64,000 nucleotides of DNA from Ehretia macrophylla (taxonomy: Eukaryota > Streptophyta > Magnoliopsida > Boraginales > Ehretiaceae), in the NCBI GenBank assembly GCA_037974665.1, contig CM075781.1, positions 39,060,235 to 39,124,234 on the forward strand, given 5' to 3'. The position numbers were made by a program, and so were the translations under genes. The notes under the pieces were generated by a model that was not told the DNA's origin, made no database searches, and worked only from the letters and a program-made list of their open reading frames with translations. Shown one piece after another: positions 24,819-32,800 of the stretch; position 1 is the stretch's first letter, and every line of letters begins with the position of its first letter.

Positions 24819-25589
24819 TTACTTGCTTTCCTTTTCCAATTTCTCTTTGATAGGACTCTGATCATCATCCGTTCCTCCATCCGTTGAGTTTCCACCAAAA
24901 ACCTTGTTGCCTTCAGTGGCCCTAGATGCAGCGGCAGTTGGCTTCTGATGTTCATCCTCGCGTGCGCCATTTGACTTGGCTTCACCTTCAAACTGGTTGC
25001 CTTTAGTGGCCCTAGATGCAGCGGCAGGTTCAGATAGCGTCAATCTTCCAGTTGGCTTCTGATGTTCATTCTTTCGTGCGCCACTTGACTTGGCTCCAGG
25101 TACAAACTTGTTGCCTTTAATAGTCACAGCTGCAGAGGCAGGTGCGGGTGCCGTGAATTCCTTAGTTGACTTTTGATGTTCATTCCTTGACTTGCCATCA
25201 TACTTGTTGTCTTTAGTCGCCTTAGCTGCAGCGCCAGTTGTAATATTACTTGGCGTCGATGCACCAGTTGACTTCTGATCATCACCCTTTCGTGCATTCC
25301 ATGCCTTTTCACCATCAAACTTGTTGCCTATAGTGACCATAGCTGCAACAACAGGTGTAGTTGGAGGCAATGCTCCACTTGAGTCCTGATATTCATCCTC
25401 TGGTGCATCACTTGAGTTGCCACCACAACACTTGTTGTTATTAATGACCTTTGCTGCAGAGGAAGGTTTACTTGGCGCCGATGCTCCAGTCGAGTTCTGA
25501 TCATCATTCTTTTGCAGATTGTTTGGACCGCTAGCAGGACGGACATTCGGGGCAGTAGTTGGAAGGGGAGGAGGAGAAGGGGAATCCAT
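24819..25589 (-). CDS. Hypothetical repeat-rich hydrophilic protein, copy A (256 aa)
   Basis: Not recognised. The frame starts at ATG 25589 (MDSPSPPPLP), with a Pro-rich N-terminus, then about six degenerate units of 30-40 residues with the core (D/E)-(H/D)-QKSTGA...AATKGNKFDG...KSSGAR, and ends EKLEKESK. It is very hydrophilic, lacks a signal peptide and membrane segment, and is probably disordered. Two other frames of 64-72 codons overlap it because the repeats are compositionally biased. The paralogue at 56870-57481 keeps the start, the stop and the frame despite losing repeat units in multiples of three bases, which supports coding. No intron or partner gene is seen. A non-coding origin cannot be excluded. 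Confidence 0.55.
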   Translation of the reverse strand: MDSPSPPPLPTTAPNVRPASGPNNLQKNDDQNSTGASAPSKPSSAAKVINNNKCCGGNSSDAPEDEYQDSSGALPPTTPVVAAMVTIGNKFDGEKAWNARKGDDQKSTGASTPSNITTGAAAKATKDNKYDGKSRNEHQKSTKEFTAPAPASAAVTIKGNKFVPGAKSSGARKNEHQKPTGRLTLSEPAAASRATKGNQFEGEAKSNGAREDEHQKPTAAASRATEGNKVFGGNSTDGGTDDDQSPIKEKLEKESK

Positions 25590-25620
25590 TAGGGTTCAAT
25601 TTCTTAGTTTCCAAAAGTAT

Positions 25621-26130
25621 AGATATCTCCAGTTCTCCGATCCGCCTGTGATGATATATAAGAAGACGTTTAGTGAGCACGCGTAAATATTATCAGTTAA
25701 TGTCTTTTATTGACAAATTCGTAACTCATGCATGAAACAGTTTGCAGTGTTTCTCATTTATTTGGTTGAATGCACGCCACTTAATTGGTTGGTGTTAGGT
25801 TTTAAAATAATTAATATATATGACTGAAATAATTGAATAATAATTTAATGTAATTAAAAATTTTAATTTTGAATTATAATTTCGTGTTAGGTTTTAAAAT
25901 AATTAATATATATACAACTGAAATAATTGAATAATAATTTAAAGTAATTAAAAATTTTAATTTTGAATTATAATTTCAGAATCATTCCAAAACAAAAAAG
26001 TTCTTGTTAATTGGCTTATGTGCAATCATTTCTTTAGAATAGATTTCTCCAGTTCTCCGATCCGCCTGTGATGATATATGAGAAGACGTTTAGTGAGCAC
26101 GCGTAAATGTTATCAGTTAATGTGTTTTAT
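25621..26130. repeat. 420-bp direct duplication upstream of the repeat-protein gene, copy A only
   Basis: A roughly 90-base block with TCCAGTTCTCCGATCCGCCT occurs at 25628 and again at 26048, spaced 420 bases apart. Copy B has only one (about 57520), so it lost the intervening part or A gained it. Confidence 0.85.
25792..25977. repeat. 92-bp tandem repeat
   Basis: GTGTTAGGTTTTAAAATAAT starts at 25792 and again at 25884, with near-identical AT-rich bodies. Copy B keeps only the beginning of one unit. Confidence 0.85.
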
Positions 26131-26428
26131 AGGTTATAGCTAAGAACTTCATGAGCATCACTTCAGTGGCAGAAATTAAAGTTTCTCTTTTGTGATACTT
26201 CTGACAATTTCATTTTACATGTGTTGAGTCAAATTGGTTTACATTTGAGTTACGAAAATATTCTCTAAAAGATTATATAAATCGAAGTTGCCACAAATTC
26301 ATGTTAATTATATAAAATGCATTTTATTTTATGGATAATATTGTTTTATGTTACGTCTCCAATATGAACTGGCTCCCTTGTTTCAAGAGTCGAGTTAAAT
26401 GGTTAACTAGAGATCCGAATAATTATAA

Positions 26429-26804
26429 TGTAACGAACTTGAATTTTAGAGAGAGAGAGTAAACGGGAATTAAAGGAAAAAGTGTATAAATTGAGTGCTT
26501 TGTATTGAATTGCAGAAAAATAAGAAAGCAATTACAGTAAAGAAAAGTAAATAATATGATAGTTGATAGCTTAGCTTTCCTCTGCCTATTCTCTAGCTTA
26601 TATAGCATTCCCCTTAGCTCACATGCACAATGCCTAATAGAATATGATTGTAGCTAATAAGACACGTATTCATTTAGTTGCTGAGACGTGGTCTTGGTTC
26701 ATGTGCACCTTCTAATAGCGTGATCCACCACTGCATTAGGCTCGATAGACGAGGTTGAGCTAATATCATTCATAGAGAAGTCCCGAGCTATTGGGGTTAT
26801 AACA
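26429..26804 (-). repeat. 3' LTR of the gene-capturing element, copy A
   Basis: 376 bp; on the minus strand it begins TGTTATAACCCC and ends GTTACA. A TATATAAG box lies near 26596-26604. Confidence 0.9.
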
Positions 26805-26819
26805 TTACCTTACCTTTTT
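26805..26819 (-). other. Polypurine tract
   Basis: Minus strand AAAAAGGTAAGGTAA directly abuts the TG of the 3' LTR, the expected place for plus-strand priming. It is preceded by CCTTGAGGACAAGG, a phrase common upstream of plant gypsy 3' LTRs. Confidence 0.8.
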
Positions 26820-26849
26820 GAAAGAACCTTGTCCTCAAGGTTCAAGGAA

Positions 26850-26999
26850 AAACCAGGCAGCTTTGTGGCATAGGCTAATTAACTCAAATTGTTTCTCAAA
26901 ATACTTCTTTTGAATCTCATACGGGCATAAATGAAGCCTGTCATAATCCAATCCACATTTGCTAATCGCCACCATCTTTTCTTTCTCAATTCCCTCTTT
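26850..26999 (-). pseudogene. TatD-type DNase fragment (captured)
   Basis: The minus-strand frame gives [20 protein letters not shown] followed by [21 protein letters not shown], which matches the conserved N-terminal part of plant TatD-related metal-dependent DNases, where the motif is [10 protein letters not shown]. In copy A the metal-binding Glu is Lys (SKCG), while copy B keeps GECG. A small insertion after FEL shifts the frame before [12 protein letters not shown] sequence. Only about 50 codons of a protein of over 300 residues are present. It cannot be functional as an enzyme. Confidence 0.8.
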
Positions 27000-27034
27000 A
27001 TCATATGATCCCGCCACAGACCTTGATATGTAGA

Positions 27035-27157
27035 GCACCAATTGTAACGATCCAAATAGAAATAGAACAATAATTGAGCAATTGAGATTGTATTGCCGAC
27101 TTTTCTCATCGAGAGCTTGAAGGAAAAGAAAATAACAGAAAGGAAATAACAAGATTG
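27035..27157 (-). other. Possible internal U5/primer-site remnant of a related LTR element
   Basis: On the minus strand this stretch is pyrimidine-rich with CAAGCTCTCGATGAG and ends CGTTACAATTGGTGCTC. That resembles the end of the element's own LTR (AAAGCTCTCAAT ... GTTACATTGGTGG). It separates the PDI and TatD pieces and could mark a template-switch junction. The resemblance is short. Confidence 0.4.
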
Positions 27158-27820
27158 ATTCTTCTCTGGAATAGAATCGGATTTGTAGAAAGGTTTGAGA
27201 TTATCTTGTAGAAATTTCTCCCTGAATGACTTAATATTGCTCTCGGATATTTCACCATCCAATAAAAATTTCCTTGTATCCTAATTTCCTATATATGCAA
27301 GAACATTTGTAGCCTTTCCATTGACACCAAAGTATCCCGAGACTGGTTTTCCAACTTTTTCATTATATAATTCCACATAAACAGAGATAACCTTCCCCTT
27401 AAAAGCTTTTGCCGCTTCTTTGAACACCAGTAGAAACTTCTCAGAATCTTTGGAAGTTGCAAAAAGTATCAACTGTTTCTCGATTGGATTCTCAAAAGCA
27501 TGAGAGGCAGTTTCTCGTGTAAGATTGATAACCAGAGGAAACTTGTTGATAAATACAAAATCAGCAATGGCTGATTTAGTGAATTCACCACCAAAATGGC
27601 TAATCTTTTCAACTTTTTTCTTGATGACTACTACAGCAGGTCTTTTGACATCTGGATCAATGTGAAAGAGTTTTGCCACATCTGAACTGGTAGTCTGATA
27701 AAAGTCGACATCATCTTCCAATTTTGAAGCAGCAGCAAGTTCATTGCTCTCTGAACCCACAATTGCGTTCAAAAATCCAAATACAACTGGTTTTCCGGCA
27801 GCCAAGATCTTTTCCTTCAT
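27158..27820 (-). pseudogene. Protein disulfide isomerase (PDIL1-3/1-4 type) fragment, captured and intronless
   Basis: About 220 codons match the b and b' thioredoxin-like domains and the start of a' of plant PDI-like 1-3/1-4: PVVFGFLNAIVGSESNELAA, LEDDVDFYQT, DVAKLFHIDPDVKRPA, GGEFTKSAIADFVF, KQLILFATSKDSEKF, GKPVSGYFGV and finally [12 protein letters not shown]. Both CGHC catalytic sites lie outside the fragment. Copy A has a GAG-to-TAG stop at 27287-27289, after LAYIGN; the frame continues beyond it. No intron is present over this length although plant genes of this family are multi-exon, so the source was probably spliced RNA. In the donor gene the product is an ER-lumen folding enzyme. 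Confidence 0.9.
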
Positions 27821-28222
27821 GCTTTTATTCTTGCCCTTTCTGGCAAGAGTGAGAAAGAGCTCAACTGATTCTTGTGCAGAATAGTATCTGGACAAGTGCA
27901 GTAGTTGTCGTCCTACAACCAGATCATAAAATTTCAAGCCAACCCAGTAGTAGACCACCTCAAACCAGCCAAAACATGGTGCCATGCATGGCAAAGCAAG
28001 GCAGAGGTGTAAAGCATTGTCAATAACTTGTTTATGATCCTCCAAGGCATGAAAAACCAACTTTAACTACCCATAGTCCAGGTTAAATACAACTTTCTCC
28101 AAATAATGAACTCATCCATGAAGTAACTTTGTGGACCTAGAAGAAGTCCTAGAGGCAAAGTCTTCACATTTTACGAGGCCAACACGGAGGCCATGGCTGA
28201 CGGCATCAAGAGCGACTCTGTC
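27821..28222 (-). pseudogene. Mitochondrial FAD glycerol-3-phosphate dehydrogenase (SDP6-type) fragment, captured
   Basis: The order [31 protein letters not shown], then (after a TGA) VHYLEKVVFNLDYG, (a TAG) and LKLVFHALEDHKQVIDNA, ALPCMAPCFGWFEVVYYW, RQLLHLSRYYSAQESVELF follows the N-terminal FAD-domain part of FAD-dependent glycerol-3-phosphate dehydrogenase of the inner mitochondrial membrane. Two in-frame stops (about 28112 and 28072) are shared with copy B, so they predate the duplication. The dinucleotide-binding GxGxxG lies upstream of the captured piece. At about 27820 the frame runs without interruption into the PDI fragment. Confidence 0.9.
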
Positions 28223-28225
28223 ACC

Positions 28226-28300
28226 AACAAACGATAAGATCCTAACGAAGTACTCCCGCCCAACCGATGACAAAACAATCGCGTGATTCTCATCAATAAG
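28226..28300 (-). pseudogene. 26S proteasome ATPase RPT2 micro-fragment (captured)
   Basis: Twenty-five codons read [20 protein letters not shown] then ILSFV. This closely follows the N-terminal OB-fold region of plant RPT2 (regulatory subunit 4), where ENHAIVSSSVGPEYYVGILSFV is conserved. It is fused in frame to the PPR piece upstream and the dehydrogenase piece downstream within one 121-codon frame. The match is short but specific. Confidence 0.72.
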
Positions 28301-28477
28301 AAAATTCAACAACAAATTATAACTAAACGTCCCGGGTTTAAACCCAAATTCATTTTCCATAACATCAAGTATACGAATAGTTTCATTATAAAATTTGAAT
28401 TTCGCATAACATTCGATGAATAAGAAGAAAGTACTATCACTTATGTTAACATCTGAACCCTGTTTTATGTCATTCAT
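28301..28477 (-). pseudogene. Pentatricopeptide repeat (PPR) protein fragment (captured)
   Basis: The first 59 codons of the frame starting at ATG 28477 contain [20 protein letters not shown] and [15 protein letters not shown], matching the helix pattern of PPR motifs (about one and a half repeats). PPR proteins act in organelle RNA processing. Sequence upstream of the ATG (to 28560) may be more of the same gene with stops. The frame runs straight into the RPT2 piece. Confidence 0.78.
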
Positions 28478-28560
28478 GCCTAAAAACTGTTTGCCGAAAC
28501 GTTAAATCCAGAGAATGTTCGAATTGTTTATGATTGACATGCGTTGCTCGTTACCGCCGC

Positions 28561-30931
28561 TGTCACGCCCCAGCCCCAGCCCCGAACCCGCAGAGGTTAA
28601 GGACGGAACGTGACGTGTCGAATACCCTAATACCTATAAGATCATGAATTAATAGCCTAACATTCACTTATGTACCACAAGTAACTTCAAAAGATGGCCC
28701 AACTCCTGGGGCACATCATGACTTGATTAACCTGATCAATATATGTATATATACAAGACATAGTTCCTCCAAGCTTTCATGACACAATTCATTCAAAGAC
28801 TTCTAGGTCTCAAAAGAATAAAATACTAAGTTAAATTATAACCCAGCTGTCCAAAAGAATAATTCAATCCATCAAGTTATACAAGTACAAGATTAATTCT
28901 ATTATAACAAGAGTTATCCAACAGATACAAACAGAATCACAACAGATAGAAATCTGCCTCATCACACAATTCAACTTCGCTCTCGACCTGTACGATCGGC
29001 TCGGCCTCGGCCTTACCTGAAATTATTAGAAAAAAGGGTGAGCTACACCACTTAGCTCAGTGAGGAATACCGGGGTAGGGATTTTCACAGGTGTTTTATC
29101 TTTCATTTTGAAATCATTTAGAAAGTCATATCATGCATACAAGATCAATTAACAAAATAACAACAACATATAACAAGATAACAACAACATATAACCCGAC
29201 TCTCCAAGGGCTAGGGCCCAAGCAAGAGTGGTAAGATAAGATTAAAAGGACACAGTTGTCTTGCAGTAACTGGAGACGACCGGCCTAGTAATAATCATCA
29301 ATATCAACCTCTGACTCCATACCATAGGGTAATCCGGATAAACCCAAGTTCCTACGACCCACTTCTCCAAGGCTTAAATCCAAGCAAGAGTGAGATTGGG
29401 GACCATGGTAGTCGAGACCTTCTGGCAAGCCCGATGCCGCATAGGGGAAACGAACGCTACCATACCCGTAGAATGGCTGCATCATTGCCACACACACACA
29501 TATTCCAGCCATAATTGCACATAACACAAGTAGATGACAGGAAGGAGGCAACAAAGTAGGTTGCCTCTGTTACAAGAACAATTGTCAATGGCATAACAGA
29601 TGAGCATGAAAGCAATTAGTATGTATACCAATTGCAGTACCATAAGTAACACCACAAGTATGCTTGAATAACCACATGTACTACACTTCTCAACATATTT
29701 ACATGGTCTATAACCTATAATATTGGACAACCTACTCAACACGCATTTTCATAACATACCATAACCGAAAACAATGGAATGAACCCAATTGAGAAGTTCG
29801 GTCGTGTACCCAGTTGTGTTGATCATGATTGTGTACACGACCGTCAGAATGTATGTCAAAAGTTCGGTCGTGTACCCTGTTGGGTTGATCACTACCGTGT
29901 ACATGATCATCAGAATGTATGCCAAAATACGGGAGTGTACCCGATTTTATTAAACACAACCGGGTACACGACCTTCCCCCTGCGATGCCAAAACGCGTAG
30001 TTGGCCATTTTGCTCCTAACATGATTTCTTACTTCTAACACTTATCCAAACATCTAATATCCTCAAAAGGTGCTGTCAACCAATATATACAAGTTCAATA
30101 ATCATACCATAACATCCTTGAAACATCAATTAGCATCAAACCAACCATGAATCTGCCTTAACTCAAGAACACCCAAAAACACCCATCAAACTCTAATATG
30201 TTTAACTTTTATTTTTTCTCTTGCATACCACTTATACACTCTCCAACACAAGTAATAGCATCATCTAAACCATGGTAACACTTCCCAACTCATCAAGATC
30301 ATTATTTACACAAGCAAGAGAATGCCCTAGCTCAACCAATCCATAACGCAACAACCCACCCCATAAGCCTTTAGTTTATGCACCATAAGCAAGAAAACAA
30401 CATATATATACACCATGTAACCTTGTATGAACTTTGAGAAAAGCTTTTGAAAGAATCTCTCACCTTTACAAGAGTTAGAAATGCAAGAAAATGTTGTAAG
30501 ATGCAAGAGAAAGCTCAAGAATGGCTTGATGATGCTTGGCATGGCTTAACTTCTTCTCTTCTCCTTCTTCCTTCTTATTCCCTTCTTATTTTCTCCTTTC
30601 TTCTTCCGCCTTAGCTGGATCGTGTAGTGTGTGTGTGTGTGGTATAGTGTATGTATGTGTTTTGTTTTAGTTAGTGGAAAATGTTAGGTAGGATATTATT
30701 TGGCTAAGGCCAATTACCAAGTTGCCCTTTTAACTTAATGTGTTTTCCTAGTTTGCCATTCGGTCCAATTTTTAGTAGTTTAGTTAGCCAATGTTATCTA
30801 ATAGGGTTTAATTATAGCCTATGTTAACTAAAATACTCCAATGCACATTAAACGATGCAAATGCACATAAAATAATTTATTTATATATCATATGAACCAA
30901 ATACACATGAGGTCACGTGTCGGGCCTTACA
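28561..30931 (-). mobile_element. Nested solo gypsy LTR, copy A
   Basis: On the minus strand it starts TGTAAGGCCCGACACG and ends GGGGCGTGACA, 2371 bp, and belongs to the family of the LTR at 3519-5979. It stands alone with near-matching 5-bp flanks (GCCGC at 28556-28560, ACCGC at 30932-30936), as left by recombination between two LTRs. It interrupts the gene-capturing element between gag and the PPR fragment. The same insertion is present in copy B, so it predates the duplication. Confidence 0.88.
29795..29998. repeat. Tandem hairpin units inside the solo LTR
   Basis: Three units of about 60-70 bases each pair GGTCGTGTACCC-like and GGGTACACGACC-like arms around TTGATCA. Frames on both strands here arise from the repetition. 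A diverged version is in the LTR at about 4540-4635. Confidence 0.75.
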
Positions 30932-30993
30932 ACCGCCATTTGAAGAGATATCGTCGTTGATCATCTGTAACGAAGTATCTTCGTCGGATTTCA

Positions 30994-31407
30994 TTACAAT
31001 GTCGTTGCATGAGGTATGGTCTTCCGATGTAACAACAGTTGGTGGAAAATTAAACTGGAGTACCCATGATAGTGGTGATTGGAGAACTCACCGATTAAAT
31101 AGGCAGAATTGTCAGAGCTATCTATGTGGACGAAACCCGGAAGGGTAGTAGGTGTTGTCGCCGATGATAGTGTAGAAGATGTCATCATCACCGTTGACAA
31201 AGTGGGCACCGAAGATGGTAGAGCTCCAAATTTGTCAATTAAGAGCGCAATATATCGGTCAAATTTGGCGTCAAGAGTTGTGAGTGTAGAATTGAGAGTG
31301 CCAAGAGTTTGTTGATGGTCATCGAGCCATTGAGAATGCTTGGTTGCAATTTGTTCAAGCTTCTTCACCGTTTCCTCCATAGCATCAAGTGTTGTTTCGT
31401 CCGCCAT
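30994..31407 (-). CDS. Gag-like N-terminal protein of the gene-capturing element, copy A
   Basis: The frame begins at ATG 31407 (MADETTLDAMEE), 26 bases inside the 5' LTR end, and runs 137 codons. It has a predicted coiled-coil start (VKKLEQIATKHSQWLDDHQQ, TLNSTLTTLDAKFDRYIALL) followed by a Ser/Thr-rich linker, as in the N-terminus of plant gypsy Gag. The capsid core and zinc knuckle are missing. The solo LTR and host fragments follow directly. The frame is also open in copy B (62580-62993). Whether it is made is unknown. Confidence 0.6.
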   Translation of the reverse strand: MADETTLDAMEETVKKLEQIATKHSQWLDDHQQTLGTLNSTLTTLDAKFDRYIALLIDKFGALPSSVPTLSTVMMTSSTLSSATTPTTLPGFVHIDSSDNSAYLIGEFSNHHYHGYSSLIFHQLLLHRKTIPHATTL

Positions 31408-31432
31408 GTTCGACACTCAACGAAACCACCAA
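31408..31432 (-). other. Primer-site region of the gene-capturing element
   Basis: TTGGTGGTTTCGTTGAGTGT follows the GTTACA end of the 5' LTR on the minus strand. The position is right for a primer-binding site; the primer tRNA is not identified. Confidence 0.5.
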
Positions 31433-31808
31433 TGTAACAAACTTGAATTTTAGGGAGAGAGAGTGAATGAGAATTAAAGAAAAAAGTGCAAAAATTGAGA
31501 GCTTTGTTTTGAATTACAGAAAAACAAGAAAGCAATTATAGTAAAGAAAAGTAAATAAGATGATAGTTGATAGATTAGCTTTCCTCTACCTATTCTCTAT
31601 TTTATATAGCATTCCCCTTAACTCACATGCCCAATGCCTAACATAATATGGTTGTAGCTAATGAGACACGTATTTATTTAGTTGCTGAGATATGGTCCTA
31701 GTTCATGTGCACCTTCTAATAGCGTGATTCACCACCGCATTGGGCTCGATAGACCGGGTTGAGCTAATATCATCCGTAGAGAAATCTCGAGTTATTGGGG
31801 TCATAACA
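31433..31808 (-). repeat. 5' LTR of the gene-capturing element, copy A
   Basis: 376 bp, paired with 26429-26804. A TATATAAA box lies at about 31599-31607 on the minus strand, with some 165 bases to the LTR end, which suits R and U5. Confidence 0.9.
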
Positions 31809-32420
31809 TATAAGTTCTGAGTTCACCACGACTTCGGCTTGCATGATATCAAAAGAAATAAGAAAAAAAGGAAGAAAAAAAGAAAGACCATCAACTTATT
31901 CACTGTGGCGATTATACATTAAATTACTAACGTTTCTTTTTTGCATATTTTTAATATAAAGTCAAGACGCATGCATTATATTACGGTCCACATTTAGTGG
32001 AATTGAGTATGATACATTTGTCCAATTGTGAAGATCGGACTACCATATGCATAATGTTTCATACTGATTGCGAAGTTAAAAGAAAAAAAAAGCATTCAGT
32101 CCATTTCATTCGGGCAACATTTAAGCTTAATATCTTAACTTGATTATGATTTACAATTTTAAATTCAACATATTTGAACTAATTATAATTAATTTTAATA
32201 TTCTCTTTCTAAGGACCGATGATATACAGCTAATAGCTTATATGATGGATGAGAATCATCACATAGTTTGAGGAAAAGTCAATATATCCACATTGGATGG
32301 GAGATTGGACTCAAGACATTTTTAAATATACTTAATTTTATGTTTGATCATGTTGTCTAGGTTTTTATTCATTTTTTTAAAAAAAAAATCCTCCATAAGT
32401 TATTCAATCAATTCATAGTT
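31809..32420. other. Flank of the element within copy A, start of a degenerate repeat region
   Basis: No gene. It contains the first of several copies of a phrase of the type ATGG(A/G)(G/T)TAAGATATATTTGTCC (here near 32000). It matches 63397-64000. Confidence 0.6.
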
Positions 32421-32800
32421 TAATAGTCCACAACTTATCTCTCATGAATGAGAATGGCACCAAGGATTTTACTTTTTATAGCTCACTAATTCTAGGAAAA
32501 AATTTATTCATACATTTTTACTTCTTTGATCTTATTATCCTATTGTATTTAAATATTTTTTTTATTTTTTGAATGAATGAATGATGATTTTCAACTTTAA
32601 TTTTTATTTTTCTACGAAAGCACACATGATTCAAGAAACTATTATTTTGAAAAATTATTGTCAATTTTTTTTGTTTAATTTTTTGGCTGTAAATAATTAT
32701 CAACATTACTTTACAAGAAGAATATCAATTATGAGCCTTCACTTCAACTTGTGCGAACCCCTCGAAAACGTCATTTGTGTGCCATAATCACATTGTAGCT

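Larger units (their letters stand above)
26429..31808 (-). mobile_element. LTR retrotransposon carrying five host gene fragments, copy A
   Basis: Two 376-bp direct repeats (26429-26804 and 31433-31808) begin TGTAAC and end ATAACA on the plus strand, and are flanked by the perfect 5-bp target duplication TATAA (26424-26428 and 31809-31813). On the minus strand the order is 5' LTR, primer-site region, gag-like N-terminus, PPR, RPT2, glycerol-3-phosphate dehydrogenase, PDI and TatD fragments, polypurine tract, 3' LTR. No protease, RT, RNase H or integrase is present, so movement would need a helper. The LTRs differ at about one base in ten by eye, so the insertion is old. A solo gypsy LTR is nested within. 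The internal cargo resembles in principle the maize Bs1 element, which carries transduced gene pieces. Confidence 0.9.
23431..32420. repeat. Segmental duplication, copy A
   Basis: From TACTAACCCTACATTTTT at about 23431 the sequence runs parallel to 55482-64000, with a few percent substitutions and several indels, and is still matching where the window ends (32420 pairs with 64000). Copy A is longer (about 8.99 versus 8.52 kb), mainly because of an extra stretch at 25720-26130, extra repeats in the 24819-25589 gene and 31 bases in the left LTR of the nested element. Confidence 0.95.

Noticed and set aside
25328..25546. Overlapping minus-strand frames in other phases of the repeat-rich gene (also 24773-24991, 25124-25318, 57067-57438)
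   Set aside because: Low-complexity repeats keep alternative phases open; only the phase with the MDSPSP start and shared stop is conserved as a whole.
29732..30022. 96-codon minus-strand and 73-codon plus-strand frames with repeated VHD/VYP motifs
   Set aside because: Produced by the tandem hairpin units in the solo LTR; the copy B equivalents differ in frame.
26429..31808. Helitron or Pack-MULE as the vehicle of the gene fragments
   Set aside because: Same-sense multi-gene cargo suggests Helitrons, but the paired LTRs, polypurine tract, gag-like start and TATAA duplication fit an LTR element, and the fragments lack introns.
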